A DNA stretch of 64,000 nucleotides from Empedobacter stercoris (GCF_020281205.1 NZ_JACXZC010000001.1:153295-217294), one strand, 5' to 3'. Counted from the stretch's first letter, positions 1 through 9,270 are shown. Notes: generated by a model from the letters alone, not told the origin. Made by a program: numbers and translations.

Positions 1-399
1 ATCTATCACACGAAAGTTATACATAAATTTATAATTGACTCTTTCCTCTGGCGTAATTTCTGTGTTAAAATTTGCAATTTTTTGTTGGATATCAATGACA
101 TTTTCTAAATCATCAGGATGTACAATTTTTACACAAAGTTCTGCGGTATATTCAGTCGGATGATAACCTAAAATAGATTCAGCTTGTGGAGAAACATACT
201 CGAAAACAGCCGAATTAGGATTGATTACATACATAAAATATTCACCAATAGATAAACTTGCGAATGCTTGTAATGATTCTTCAATCGATTTAAAACAATC
301 TTCCTTTTCTTCTTTATTTCTACAATCAGTATTTTCACTCCAAAGTTGTTTGACGATTGTAGTATATTCTATTAAAGATTTTTGATCAGATTTATTCAT
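1..399 (-). CDS. PAS-domain sensor/regulator, N-terminal part (truncated by window edge)
   Basis: An open frame begins with ATG at 399 and reads without a stop for 133 codons to base 1, so the C-terminus lies outside the window. Residues around 55-120 look like a PAS fold: a stretch reading YVSPQAESILGY is followed by CVKIVHPDDL, typical of the PAS core. No signal peptide or membrane segment is visible. In Flavobacteriales such short N-terminal PAS modules often precede a LuxR-type helix-turn-helix or a histidine kinase domain; which one applies here cannot be seen. The PAS call is fairly firm and the overall function is open. Confidence 0.7.
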   Translation of the reverse strand, partial: MNKSDQKSLIEYTTIVKQLWSENTDCRNKEEKEDCFKSIEESLQAFASLSIGEYFMYVINPNSAVFEYVSPQAESILGYHPTEYTAELCVKIVHPDDLENVIDIQQKIANFNTEITPEERVNYKFMYNFRVID

Positions 400-543
400 A
401 AAATTAGATTTATTGCTTCTTCAAAATACCGATTGATGAGTATTTTTTGAATAAGCAAGATAACTTATTTTTGCAAAATAAATATATAGTAGAAGCAGTT
501 TTGCTTTTATAACCAACCTAAATAATCTAAAACAATAAAAAAG

Positions 544-562
544 GGAGCTTTTAATAAGCTCC
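544..562 (-). terminator. Rho-independent terminator after the transketolase operon
   Basis: GGAGCTT (544-550) pairs with AAGCTCC (556-562) around a TTAAT loop. On the minus strand the hairpin is followed by a T run. It lies 22 bases past the stop of the transketolase C-terminal subunit. Apart from it I see nothing in 400-584. Confidence 0.8.
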
Positions 563-584
563 TTTTTTATTTTATTGAAAGGTA

Positions 585-1529
585 TTAAAGTAAAGATTTT
601 ACTTTTTCGATTACTGCAGTAGAATCAATACCATATTTTTTCATCAAATCTGAAGGTGTTCCAGATTCACCGAATGTATCATTAACTGCAACAAAAGCTT
701 GTTTTGTTGGTAATTTTTGAGCTAAAACTCGTGCAACAGACTCTCCTAAACCTCCTAAGATATTGTGCTCTTCAGCTGTAACAATTTTACCTGTTTTTTT
801 GACAGAGTTTAAGATTATTTCTTCATCCAAAGGTTTAATTGTATGAATATTGATTACTTCACAAGAGATTCCCTCTTTTTCTAATTCAGCAGCTGCAACC
901 AAAGATTCCCAAACCAAATGTCCAGTAGCAACGATTGTTACATCAGAACCTTCGTTCATTAAAATTCCTTTACCAATTTCAAATTTTTGATCAGCTGGTG
1001 TGAAAACTGGAACCGCAGGACGTCCGAAACGCAAGTATACAGGACCTTCATATTCAGCAACAGCAAGTGTAGCCGCTTTTGTTTGATTGTAATCACAAGG
1101 ATTAATCACAACCATTCCTGGTAACATTTTCATCAAACCAATATCTTCTAAAGTTTGGTGAGTTGCACCATCTTCCCCTAATGTTAAACCAGCATGTGAT
1201 GCTGCAATTTTTACATTTTTGTTTGAGTAAGCGATAGATTGACGAATTTGGTCGTATACACGTGCTGTAGAAAACTCAGCAAATGTTCCAGTGAAAGGAA
1301 TTTTACCACCAATTGTTAATCCTGCTGCAATTCCCATCATGTTTGCTTCTGCAATACCAATTTGGAAAAAACGCTCTGGATTTTCTTTGATAAATTGATC
1401 CATTTTTAATGAACCAATCAAGTCGGCACATAATGCAACAACGTTTGGGTTAGTTCTCCCTAACTCTGTTAATCCATCTCCAAATCCACTACGTGTATCT
1501 TTTTTTTCTGTGTATGTTAAGTCTATCAT
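585..1529 (-). CDS. Transketolase, C-terminal subunit (split enzyme)
   Basis: This is the pyrimidine-binding plus C-terminal half of transketolase, 314 aa. The enzyme moves two-carbon ketol units between sugar phosphates in the non-oxidative pentose phosphate pathway, using thiamine diphosphate. The sequence shows the GIAEANMMGIAAGL stretch holding the catalytic Glu that activates the cofactor, a region ending LRFGRPAVPVF, and a C-terminal domain with TAEEHNILGGLGE. The TPP-pyrophosphate half is a separate gene (3755-4600), a split form common in Bacteroidota and archaea. The start ATG overlaps the stop of the upstream secreted-protein gene by 4 bases (ATGA), so translation is probably coupled. 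The family call is secure. Confidence 0.95.
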   Translation of the reverse strand: MIDLTYTEKKDTRSGFGDGLTELGRTNPNVVALCADLIGSLKMDQFIKENPERFFQIGIAEANMMGIAAGLTIGGKIPFTGTFAEFSTARVYDQIRQSIAYSNKNVKIAASHAGLTLGEDGATHQTLEDIGLMKMLPGMVVINPCDYNQTKAATLAVAEYEGPVYLRFGRPAVPVFTPADQKFEIGKGILMNEGSDVTIVATGHLVWESLVAAAELEKEGISCEVINIHTIKPLDEEIILNSVKKTGKIVTAEEHNILGGLGESVARVLAQKLPTKQAFVAVNDTFGESGTPSDLMKKYGIDSTAVIEKVKSLL

Positions 1530-2224
1530 TTTTTTTGTTTTTTGTATTCGTTTTTGTATTCTTCTACTTCTTTTTTCTCATCAAATTGATACATAAAATC
1601 AGTTGGTGAAATCGTTTCGTTTTCGTCAGAATTATTTTTTAACCAATTTTCTAAAGTTTCTACATTTTCTAACACAATATTCTGTCCAACTCGGTATACC
1701 AAACCTTTCAAATTTAATTCAGAATTGATAAACGGAACAGAGTTGATAGTAGATGTTGTATCAATACACATTTCAGTTCCATTATCATTGTCGTTATCTT
1801 TTCTAAAAATAGTATAAACTTCGCACAATTGATTTTGAATAGTTTCTTTTTTACCCGTTTTGTTTGCTACATAGTTGTTTCCGAACTCTTGATTAGTTAA
1901 ACTTGGATGATTGGTAAGAAGAAATTTATTTCCTAATAAATCTTTTGTTCCTTCGAAATCTATTTTAAAAACCTTTGGATTTTTTTCTTCGCTGTAAACA
2001 GAATACATGTTTTCGTTTACTTTTAACGAAGCGAAATTTCCCATTGGTGTTCGTGTTATCATCAAATGCGCTTTGTAATCTTTGGTTGATAAAATATCTA
2101 AAAAATCTGAATAAAAATCACTTTTGATGCGATATTGTATGACGTTTTCAAATGTATACGTTTGCATTTGAGCAAAAGTAAAACTGGTGAAAAACATTAG
2201 AATAAAGCTGATTGATTTTTTCAT
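1526..2224 (-). CDS. Secreted protein of unknown function between transketolase halves (shorter paralogue)
   Basis: This 232-aa protein has a clear signal peptide (MKK, hydrophobic stretch, cleavage after TFA or FAQ). The mature part is beta-rich and has two Cys (LCEVY and MCIDT). Its middle aligns by eye with the 493-aa neighbour: both have an NKT...C..Y segment, then C(I/V)D, then a (L/I)KGL(V/L) motif. That layout weakly recalls GLPGLI/DUF4412-like periplasmic proteins, but I cannot assign it firmly. The C-terminus is highly charged (repeated KK and EY), like a short coiled tail. It overlaps the transketolase start by 4 bases. Function is unknown. Confidence 0.75.
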   Translation of the reverse strand: MKKSISFILMFFTSFTFAQMQTYTFENVIQYRIKSDFYSDFLDILSTKDYKAHLMITRTPMGNFASLKVNENMYSVYSEEKNPKVFKIDFEGTKDLLGNKFLLTNHPSLTNQEFGNNYVANKTGKKETIQNQLCEVYTIFRKDNDNDNGTEMCIDTTSTINSVPFINSELNLKGLVYRVGQNIVLENVETLENWLKNNSDENETISPTDFMYQFDEKKEVEEYKNEYKKQKK

Positions 2225-2246
2225 GATCGATGAGTTTGATAAATAA

Positions 2247-3728
2247 TTAATCCAAAGAATTAAAGAAAGTTGTTAACTTCTCTTTGTCTTCTTTTTTCAG
2301 TTTATCGAATTTATTTGTAATCTCTAAAACACTTTTTCTCATTGCATCAATTGTTTCAGTTAATCCAACACTTCCGCTTTGATAGATGTACAAATCACAT
2401 ATTTGACCAGCGTAATTGTAAACCAAGTTCCCTAATTCTTTGTCTGTGAAAGCCGGAATTTTAGTTTTTAAATCTTTACAATGTGCTGGTGCAATTTTCA
2501 AGTAACTCTGTACATTAGGATTGTCGATTGCTAAATCAATTACACTAATATCAGTCGTTTTGTAAGTCGAAGTGTAAGGATCATAATAATCTGCAATATC
2601 TACAGCTTCGTAAGCAGAATCTACCGCATCGGCAGCTTCATCATAAGCTGTTGATACCTCAGTTAATTTAAAGTTTTTTGCATCTTCAAAATACGTTTTG
2701 AAAAGGTTGTTTAACTCTTTTACTTCTCCTTTATTTGCTAATTTATTCTTTTTGAATTGCTTAATTAATTGATTCGTAGAACCTTCTGCTGTTGTAAGTG
2801 CAGTTGATCGTTCCAAATCAGGATTGCCATCATAATCAGCATCTGTATAAACTAAATTGTAGTTTAAACCTGCAATAGTCGAAAAAAGTTGATTAACATT
2901 ATCATTTTCAGATGTTTGATAGGTATAAAAGTTAATTATCGGATCTTCGTAACGATTGTCTGTGTTGTATGCTGTATAGGTAGAATCTACAACTGTATTA
3001 GCGTACAAATCTTCGTAATACGTTTTACTTTTTTCTAATTTTTCGGCGAACTTCTCAATTTCTTTTGCTTGATCAAAAGTTAATTTTGCATTCGCTTTTC
3101 CTATTTTATCAACGGTAAAACCAAATGTAGCTTCATCGTTCGTTGTTAAATTAACGAGCAAACCTTTTATATTTTGTTTAGACAGCAGAAAACTAATATT
3201 ATCAATCGAGTTTTTTTCATCAACACAGATAGAAGTAGTCGTTTCGAAATCATCTTTTTTCGAGATTACTTCGTAATTATTACAGGTATATCCGTTGATT
3301 GTTGATGTTTTATTTAGATTAACAACATTGGTAATGTTAGAAAAATAATGATCTTGATAAGGCTTTATTTCCTCTTCACCAATCCCCTCGTAATATGAAG
3401 GAAGTTTTATCGAAAGATTATTTTCAAGCGTATTTGCAGTAACATCAAAATATTTATGATCAGTTATTAAGAATGATTCCCTAAAAAAAGTATTCCCTGT
3501 ACTGTAATAATTTAAGAAATTTTGTGTGTTCTCTGCCGTTCCTAAAACAGCCTCTTTTGATAGATACATCACAAATTGAAAATTATCATTTTGTATGCTG
3601 ACCAGCTCTTTGTACTCTTCAGGTAAATTAACTTTGTACGTTATTTTTTTGTCAAAAGAAAATGTTTTCTCTTGTCCAAAAGCAGTTAAAGAACAAAGTG
3701 CAAGTATAGAATAAACTATTTTTTTCAT
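2247..3728 (-). CDS. Secreted protein of unknown function between transketolase halves (longer paralogue)
   Basis: This 493-aa protein has a signal peptide ending FGQ. Residues about 20-215 are paralogous to the downstream 232-aa protein, with matching paired Cys (YTCNNYE and SICVDEK) and the IKGLLV motif. Residues about 225-493 are extra: Tyr/Asp/Thr-rich and probably helical, with two further Cys (AHCKDL and QICDLY). No enzyme motif is recognisable. It lies 26 bases downstream of the transketolase N-terminal gene and 22 bases upstream of its paralogue, so all four genes are probably one transcript. Function is unknown. Confidence 0.75.
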   Translation of the reverse strand: MKKIVYSILALCSLTAFGQEKTFSFDKKITYKVNLPEEYKELVSIQNDNFQFVMYLSKEAVLGTAENTQNFLNYYSTGNTFFRESFLITDHKYFDVTANTLENNLSIKLPSYYEGIGEEEIKPYQDHYFSNITNVVNLNKTSTINGYTCNNYEVISKKDDFETTTSICVDEKNSIDNISFLLSKQNIKGLLVNLTTNDEATFGFTVDKIGKANAKLTFDQAKEIEKFAEKLEKSKTYYEDLYANTVVDSTYTAYNTDNRYEDPIINFYTYQTSENDNVNQLFSTIAGLNYNLVYTDADYDGNPDLERSTALTTAEGSTNQLIKQFKKNKLANKGEVKELNNLFKTYFEDAKNFKLTEVSTAYDEAADAVDSAYEAVDIADYYDPYTSTYKTTDISVIDLAIDNPNVQSYLKIAPAHCKDLKTKIPAFTDKELGNLVYNYAGQICDLYIYQSGSVGLTETIDAMRKSVLEITNKFDKLKKEDKEKLTTFFNSLD

Positions 3729-3754
3729 GGTATTTTGATGATGTTAGATTGTTT

Positions 3755-4600
3755 TTAGTAATCTTTTAATTCAGTTTCTGGATTTTGCTCTAATGCAGAA
3801 GCTAATTGCTCGTCGTTAGGTGCTTTCCCATGCCAAGAATGACTTCCCATCATGTAATCAACACCGTTCCCCATCTCTGTATATAATAAGATAGAAACTG
3901 GTTTTCCGTTACCTGTTAATGTCTTTGCTTTTTCTAAAATAGCAATAACTTTTTCTAAATTATTCCCCTCTTTTTCTTCCAAAACAATCCATCCAAAAGC
4001 TTCTAATTTCGCTTTCAAATCACCCAAAGGCATTACAACATCAGTATCTCCATCTATCTGGCGACCGTTATAATCAATTGTAGCAATTACATTATCCACT
4101 TTTTTACCAGCAGCGTACATAAATGCTTCCCAAACTTGACCTTCTTGCAATTCACCATCACCGTGTAAGGTATAAACTAATTTGTCGTCGTTGTTTAATT
4201 TTTTTGCTTGTGCAGCTCCCAATGCAACAGATAATCCTTGTCCCAAAGACCCTGATGCAATACGAATACCTGGCAAACCTTCGTGTGTTGTTGGGTGACC
4301 TTGTAAACGTGAATCTAATTTTCTGAATGTAGCCAATTCGCTTACTGGGAAAAACCCTGTACGAGCCAATGTGCTGTAGAAAACTGGTGAAATGTGTCCG
4401 TTTGATAAGAAAAATAAATCTTCTCCTTTTCCATCCATAGAAAAATCTGTCGAATAGCTCATTATTTTACCGTATAATGCAGCAAAATATTCTGCACAAC
4501 CCAATGAACCACCTGGGTGTCCACTGTTTACGGCATGTACCATTCTCAAAATATCTCTCCTTGTTTGTTGTACTTGTGTTTGAAGTTCTTGAAGTGTCAT
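3755..4600 (-). CDS. Transketolase, N-terminal subunit (split enzyme)
   Basis: This is the 281-aa TPP pyrophosphate-binding half of transketolase. It has the thiamine diphosphate motif GDGE at residues 147-150 followed by DYNG at 176-179, the early NSGHPGGSLG signature and GSLGQGLSVALGAA. Its partner is the 314-aa protein at 585-1529, and together they match the length of a full transketolase less its linker. It is the first gene of the minus-strand operon and is preceded by a flavobacterial-type promoter. It is unusual only in that two secreted-protein genes separate it from its partner subunit. Confidence 0.95.
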   Translation of the reverse strand: MTLQELQTQVQQTRRDILRMVHAVNSGHPGGSLGCAEYFAALYGKIMSYSTDFSMDGKGEDLFFLSNGHISPVFYSTLARTGFFPVSELATFRKLDSRLQGHPTTHEGLPGIRIASGSLGQGLSVALGAAQAKKLNNDDKLVYTLHGDGELQEGQVWEAFMYAAGKKVDNVIATIDYNGRQIDGDTDVVMPLGDLKAKLEAFGWIVLEEKEGNNLEKVIAILEKAKTLTGNGKPVSILLYTEMGNGVDYMMGSHSWHGKAPNDEQLASALEQNPETELKDY

Positions 4601-4622
4601 TGTTTGTTTATAAAAATTTGAA

Positions 4623-4649
4623 CAAAAATAATTCTTTTTTAATCGGCAA
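4623..4649 (-). promoter_or_regulatory. Predicted Bacteroidota promoter for the transketolase operon
   Basis: Reading the minus strand, TTG at 4649-4647 is followed after 16 bases by TATTTTTG at 4630-4623. This matches the Bacteroidota -33/-7 pattern (TTG, then TAnnTTTG). The -7 element ends 22 bases before the start codon at 4600. AT-rich DNA gives chance matches, so this is a prediction. Confidence 0.5.
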
Positions 4650-4808
4650 AAAAATGATAGGACATAAATCGCTACAAATAGGGGGAATAATGACCAATGA
4701 AACTTAAGTTGCTGATGCGTTAATGAAAAACTGCGTAAGAGTTGAAAAACAAGAAGCCTCTGTTTGTACTTCTAATTTTATAGGTTATAAATTATATTCA
4801 TCATACAA

Positions 4809-4840
4809 AAAAATGGAGAAACCTAAGCTTCTCCATTTTT
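4809..4840 (-). terminator. Terminator after the small protein at 4848
   Basis: AAAAATGGAGAA (4809-4820) pairs perfectly with TTCTCCATTTTT (4829-4840) around an 8-base loop, followed on the minus strand by T residues. It closes the symporter/proC/small-gene block. The remaining bases 4650-4808 hold no convincing gene. Confidence 0.85.
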
Positions 4841-4847
4841 TCTGTAC

Positions 4848-5090
4848 TTATTCTTCTACGTGCCATTCGCCACGATGTGGTATTAGGGCATCGCGCACTT
4901 GTATCATTTCTGATTCTATGACTACCAAATAAGCAACTGCATATTCAGGTTCAACCTCAACAAATTCTGCAAACGTACTTTGTAATTTTTCTTTCTCTGC
5001 GTATTGCTTTAGATGAATGGCGTGATGTTTTGCCGTTGGTATAGCATCGGGACCATAAAAATCCCAGATTAATTTTAATTTTTTTTCCAT
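4848..5090 (-). CDS. Small conserved cytosolic protein of unknown function
   Basis: This is an 80-aa protein if started at the ATG at 5090 (MEKKLKLIWDFYGPDA). An upstream ATG at 5105 would add five residues but overlap the end of proC, while the 5090 start leaves one base after the proC stop. The protein is soluble, acidic at the C-terminus and rich in His and aromatic residues, including the segment HHAIHLKQY and a terminal HRGEWHVEE. It has no Cys and no membrane segment. It looks like a small conserved protein often seen beside core genes in Flavobacteriales, but I do not recognise a named family. It is probably co-transcribed with proC. Confidence 0.7.
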   Translation of the reverse strand: MEKKLKLIWDFYGPDAIPTAKHHAIHLKQYAEKEKLQSTFAEFVEVEPEYAVAYLVVIESEMIQVRDALIPHRGEWHVEE

Positions 5091-5091
5091 T

Positions 5092-5874
5092 TTAAATTTT
5101 TTCAAATGAGGTTTTAATTCCTTTAATCAAAGCAGAACTAAATCCTTGATGTTCCATTTCGTTTAATCCTGCAATCGTACAACCTTTTGGTGTTGTAACT
5201 TTATCAATTTCTTGTTCTGGATGTAAACCGTTTTCTATTAAAAGTTCAGCGGCTCCTTTAACTGTTTGAGTTACAATTTTGGATGCAGTTTGTGTATCGA
5301 AACCAATCTCTATTCCACCTTGTATCATAGCTCTTATAAAACGTAAAACATAAGCAATTCCACACGCACCGATAACAGTTGCTGCGTTCATCAATTCTTC
5401 ATTAATAACCACGGTTTCACCGATAGGATTAAAAATTGCTTTTATTTCGTTGACTAAGGTACTATCGGTTTTATTCCCACAAATACAAGTTATCGATTCT
5501 TCTACAGAAGCTGCTGTATTTGGCATAGCACGAAAAATAGATATTCCATTAGGCAAAAGTTTTTGGTACGTTTCCAATGAAATACCTGTTGCCACAGATA
5601 CTAATATTGTATTTGTACTAAAATCATTTTTTAGTTGAGTTAAAATCTCATCTACTTTGTAAGGTTTTACACATAGTAAGATGTAATTAGCTTCTTTTAC
5701 TGCAAAATGATTGTCATTTGTAATTGTAACTCCCAGTTTTTTAAGATGTTCAATTTTAGTTAAATTGTTTCGAGTTGCAATAATTTGTTTACCATCAAAA
5801 GCTTTGTTTTTTATAAGACCTTCTATAATTGAGATTCCTAGATTTCCTGCTCCGATAACTGCAATTTTTTTCAT
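5092..5874 (-). CDS. proC: Pyrroline-5-carboxylate reductase
   Basis: This enzyme catalyses the last step of proline synthesis, the NAD(P)H-dependent reduction of 1-pyrroline-5-carboxylate. The 260-aa protein begins with a Rossmann motif (IGAGNLGISIIEGL). It then has the family segment FRAMPNTAASVEESIT and a C-terminal domain with KVTTPKGCTIAGLNEME, matching the signature TxPxGxTxxGL. Its length is normal (about 260-275). It is followed after one base by the small gene at 4848 and preceded by a 34-base gap from the symporter. The assignment is secure. Confidence 0.95.
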   Translation of the reverse strand: MKKIAVIGAGNLGISIIEGLIKNKAFDGKQIIATRNNLTKIEHLKKLGVTITNDNHFAVKEANYILLCVKPYKVDEILTQLKNDFSTNTILVSVATGISLETYQKLLPNGISIFRAMPNTAASVEESITCICGNKTDSTLVNEIKAIFNPIGETVVINEELMNAATVIGACGIAYVLRFIRAMIQGGIEIGFDTQTASKIVTQTVKGAAELLIENGLHPEQEIDKVTTPKGCTIAGLNEMEHQGFSSALIKGIKTSFEKI

Positions 5875-5908
5875 AAGTAGTATAGTATTAGATTTTTAGA
5901 TTAATAGT

Positions 5909-7441
5909 TTAGTAAGAAACTTCTTTTTCTTTGGTAGAGCTTACAAGCCACAATCCAATAAAAGTTAATAAACCATTTAGTATGATTAATTCAACACCAA
6001 TTCTATAGTCGCTAAAGTTAATGACTAATTCGTTGATGATATAAGTTAAGACAGGTGCTGAAAGTGCTACTGTAATGATTGCGTATTTTTTGTAAATATT
6101 ACGTTTGGTTAAAATTCCGAAAGCGAACAAACCTAATAGTGGTCCATACGTGTAACCAGCAACTTCCATCACAAGATATACAATAGATTTGTTGTTGATC
6201 GCTTTAAAAACCATGATTAAAATAAAAAAGACAACCGTAAAAACTAAGTGAACACGAATACGAATCTTTTTCTTTTCCTTTTCCGATTTTACTTTGTCCT
6301 CGTTGATGTTTAATAAATCGACACAATAAGAACTTGTTACCGCTGTTAATGCACCATCGGCAGAAGGGAATAGGGCAGAGATTAAACCGATAATAAAGAT
6401 AATCGAAATAATCATAGGGAAATGTTCTCCTAAAAGAGAAAGTGCAGGGAACATATCATCACCCATAATATTTTGCCCACCTTGTTGCATAAAGAAACCA
6501 TCGGCGGTGTAAAAACCACCTTCGCTCATCGCATATAAATACAGTAATCCACCTAAGAAAAGGAATGCTAAATTGACAATTAACAATGTTCCTGCAAAGG
6601 TTAACATGTTCTTTTTGGAGTTGTGTAGATTGTCAACCGAAATATTTTTCTGCATCATTTCTTGGTCCAAACCAGTCATTGCAATCGTGATAAACATACC
6701 ACCCAATATTGTTTTTAGGAAATAAGTTTTCGAGTTTGGGTCAAGATTAATCAAATGTGTGTAGTTCTTGTCTTGCATCATATCGTAAGCTTCGCCAACA
6801 GATAAATTAAGGTGCGATAAGATGAACCAAATACAAGCAATCAAACTAATAATCATGAAAGATGTTTGTAAGGTATCTGTAACCACAATTGTTTTTACAC
6901 CACCTTCGAAGGTGTATAATAATATCATCAATAATAAGACGAATGTTGTTGCCCAAAACGGAATGCCAAGATTATCTAACAAAAAGATTTGTAAGACATT
7001 TACAACTAAATACAGGCGAGCAGTAGCACCAATCCCTCTTGAAATAATGAAGAAAACAGATCCCATTTTGTGTGCTTCGACATTGAAACGTTTCCCGAGA
7101 TAGGTGTAAATTGAGGTTAAATTCATTCGGTAATACAACGGAAGTAAAACTCCGGCTACGATAAAGTAACCAAGGAAAAACCCTATGACCATCATATAAT
7201 ATTCGAATCCTCCGTAAATATATTCCGATCCAGTTAGCTTACCAACAGTACCCGGAACCGAAATAAAAGTAACACCACTAAGACTTGTTCCAATCATACC
7301 GAAGGCTACCAACCACCATTTACTTTTCTTGTTTCCGTTAAAGAAAGATTGATTGTCAGAATTTCGGCTGGTATAGTAAGAGATAACTAAAAGTCCTACA
7401 AAGTATACGATAACACAAAGTAGTAAAATTGTTGAGTTCAT
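5909..7441 (-). CDS. Sodium:solute symporter (SSS family)
   Basis: This 510-aa integral membrane protein has about 13 hydrophobic segments, as expected for the LeuT-fold SSS family. The N-terminal part contains WWLVAFGMIGTSLSGVTFISVPG, the conserved TM1-TM2 area where sodium and substrate sites form. A later stretch, GLISALFPSADGALTAVTSS, matches the TM8 sodium-site consensus (Ser/Thr-rich). The substrate is unknown; relatives carry sugars, sialic acid, amino acids or vitamins, and the neighbouring proC makes a proline link tempting but unproven. Transcription is towards proC. Confidence 0.88.
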   Translation of the reverse strand: MNSTILLLCVIVYFVGLLVISYYTSRNSDNQSFFNGNKKSKWWLVAFGMIGTSLSGVTFISVPGTVGKLTGSEYIYGGFEYYMMVIGFFLGYFIVAGVLLPLYYRMNLTSIYTYLGKRFNVEAHKMGSVFFIISRGIGATARLYLVVNVLQIFLLDNLGIPFWATTFVLLLMILLYTFEGGVKTIVVTDTLQTSFMIISLIACIWFILSHLNLSVGEAYDMMQDKNYTHLINLDPNSKTYFLKTILGGMFITIAMTGLDQEMMQKNISVDNLHNSKKNMLTFAGTLLIVNLAFLFLGGLLYLYAMSEGGFYTADGFFMQQGGQNIMGDDMFPALSLLGEHFPMIISIIFIIGLISALFPSADGALTAVTSSYCVDLLNINEDKVKSEKEKKKIRIRVHLVFTVVFFILIMVFKAINNKSIVYLVMEVAGYTYGPLLGLFAFGILTKRNIYKKYAIITVALSAPVLTYIINELVINFSDYRIGVELIILNGLLTFIGLWLVSSTKEKEVSY

Positions 7442-7518
7442 AATTTATTTAGTAAATAAGCCCAAATTTAATATTTTTGAGTTAATGATGACCGATTAAA
7501 TTTAAGAAGATAATATTG

Positions 7519-7526
7519 TAAATTTG
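7519..7526 (+). promoter_or_regulatory. Predicted -7 promoter element for recR
   Basis: TAAATTTG matches the Bacteroidota -7 consensus TAnnTTTG and ends 23 bases before the recR ATG. I see no clean TTG at the usual upstream distance, so support is partial. Confidence 0.45.
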
Positions 7527-7549
7527 TCGTCTATAATTTTTTTGAACGA

Positions 7550-8164
7550 ATGAATTACCCAAGCAAGGTTTTAGAGCGAGCTGTAGAAGAGATGTCAAAT
7601 TTGCCAGGAATAGGGAAGAGAACTGCATTACGACTTGTTTTACATATGTTAAATCGTCCCAAATCTCAGACAACTGCTTTATCTGAAGCACTTTCTCATC
7701 TGGTGAATGATGTGAAGTATTGTCAGCATTGTCATACGATTTCTGATGATGAGGTTTGTGATATATGCAATAATCCTTTACGAGACGAAACAACGATTTG
7801 TGTAGTAGAAGATGTGCGTGATGTCATGGCAATTGAAAACACAGGACAATTTAAAGGACAATATCACGTTTTAGGAGGAAAGATTTCTCCAATGGAAGGC
7901 ATCGGTCCAGGACAATTAAATATTCAAACCTTGGTTGATCGTGTTCAGAATGAGAATGTAAAAGAAATAATTTTTGCCTTAAGTTCGACAATGGAAGGTG
8001 ACACAACTGTTTTTTATTTGTACCGACAATTAAAGAATACTGAAATTATTTTTTCAGCTATTGCGAGAGGACTTGGTGTTGGTGATGAATTGGAATATGC
8101 AGATGAAGCTACATTGGTTCGATCTATTCAGCATCGAATACCGTATTCTGAAAATAAATTTTAA
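7550..8164 (+). CDS. recR: Recombination mediator RecR
   Basis: RecR helps load RecA at gapped DNA in the RecFOR pathway. The 204-aa protein has the N-terminal helix-hairpin-helix ([17 protein letters not shown]), a four-Cys zinc finger (CQHC followed by CDIC) and a Toprim domain beginning [14 protein letters not shown]. The C-terminal [12 protein letters not shown] is the conserved Walker B-like motif. Length is usual for the family. Its stop abuts the ATG of the next glycosyltransferase gene with no gap. Confidence 0.96.
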   Translation: MNYPSKVLERAVEEMSNLPGIGKRTALRLVLHMLNRPKSQTTALSEALSHLVNDVKYCQHCHTISDDEVCDICNNPLRDETTICVVEDVRDVMAIENTGQFKGQYHVLGGKISPMEGIGPGQLNIQTLVDRVQNENVKEIIFALSSTMEGDTTVFYLYRQLKNTEIIFSAIARGLGVGDELEYADEATLVRSIQHRIPYSENKF

Positions 8165-9241
8165 ATGAAAGTATCGATAATTATTGTTAGTTATAATGCA
8201 CCAAAACATCTAGAGCTTTGCCTTGATTCGTGTCAACAAGCTTTACAAAACATAGATGGCGAAATCATTGTAATTGATAATAATTCATCAGAAATAGATT
8301 TTACAGTTCTACAAAACCTTTTTCCAGAGGTTAAGTTTCTGCTTCAAAAAGAGAATCATGGTTTTGCAAAAGCGAATAATATAGCTGTTGAAAAGGCTTT
8401 GGGTGAATATATTTTGATTCTTAATCCGGATACTGTTCTACCAGAGAATTTGTTTAAACCTTTAATAGAACTTCATCAATCGAAAGAAAAAATTGGATTT
8501 ATAGGCGTTCGTTTGATGGATACAAATGGTAATTTTCATCCAGAATCTAAACGAAATATCCCCACAGCAAAAAACTCTTTTTCTAAACTATTTAATCGAT
8601 TTAATCATTCACAAAAGAATAATTATTATAAATTAGAAGTGGAGGAGTTTGAAACGGCACCTTGCGAAATTTTGGTTGGTGCTTTTATGTTTACTACGAA
8701 AAAGATTTACCAACAAATAGGAGGGTTTGATCCACGTTATTTTATGTATGGTGAAGACATCGATTTATCTTTCAGTGCTGAATTAGCGGGCTATAAAAAC
8801 TATTATAAAGGAGATATAACCGTTTTACATTATAAAGGAGAAAGTACAAAGCGAGATAAAAAATATTACAAACATTTTTTTGAAGCAATGATGATTTTTT
8901 TGGCGAAATACTATAAAAATAATAGGTTGAATTATCAACTTTTACGTTTAGGAATTTCGATTAAATATTTGTTAGAAATCTTGAAGTTTTCAATCAATCC
9001 ATCAAATAATAAACTCAAAGTTGATATAAATGAGGAAGATTTTTATTGGTTAAATCCTACTTCTGAACTACATTCGTTAACTGAGAATCATATAGTATTA
9101 GAAGCAGAGGAGTTTTCTTATCAACAAATATTATCCATTATATCAAAAAATAATTCGAATACTCGATCATTTTACATTCGTCCCAAGAATTGCAATTATG
9201 TGATTGGAGATGATAAGAAAATTATTAAAATAAATGAATAA
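8165..9241 (+). CDS. Family 2 glycosyltransferase (rhamnosyltransferase-like)
   Basis: This 358-aa cytosolic GT-A enzyme carries the N-terminal nucleotide-sugar site VSIIIVSYNAPKHL, the IDNNSS segment, NHGFAKANN and the DxD-type metal motif in LNPDT. A GEDIDLSFSAELAGY acceptor-site motif follows. The layout matches rhamnosyl/galactosyl transferases that build surface polysaccharide or lipopolysaccharide. The roughly 100 C-terminal residues beyond the GT core have no recognised domain. The start codon directly follows the recR stop, so the two are co-transcribed. Donor and acceptor are unknown. Confidence 0.88.
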   Translation: MKVSIIIVSYNAPKHLELCLDSCQQALQNIDGEIIVIDNNSSEIDFTVLQNLFPEVKFLLQKENHGFAKANNIAVEKALGEYILILNPDTVLPENLFKPLIELHQSKEKIGFIGVRLMDTNGNFHPESKRNIPTAKNSFSKLFNRFNHSQKNNYYKLEVEEFETAPCEILVGAFMFTTKKIYQQIGGFDPRYFMYGEDIDLSFSAELAGYKNYYKGDITVLHYKGESTKRDKKYYKHFFEAMMIFLAKYYKNNRLNYQLLRLGISIKYLLEILKFSINPSNNKLKVDINEEDFYWLNPTSELHSLTENHIVLEAEEFSYQQILSIISKNNSNTRSFYIRPKNCNYVIGDDKKIIKINE

Positions 9242-9242
9242 A

Positions 9243-9270
9243 AAAAGCTGAATCTTATTGTTCAGCTTTT
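9243..9270. terminator. Bidirectional terminator between convergent genes
   Basis: AAAAGCTGAA (9243-9252) pairs with TTCAGCTTTT (9261-9270). It serves the glycosyltransferase on the plus strand and the small lipoprotein on the minus strand. The right arm lies inside the last codons of the lipoprotein gene. Confidence 0.8.

Noticed and set aside
585..4600. Split transketolase as a frameshifted single gene
   Set aside because: Both halves have complete ends and are separated by two intact genes, and the split form is a known family type.
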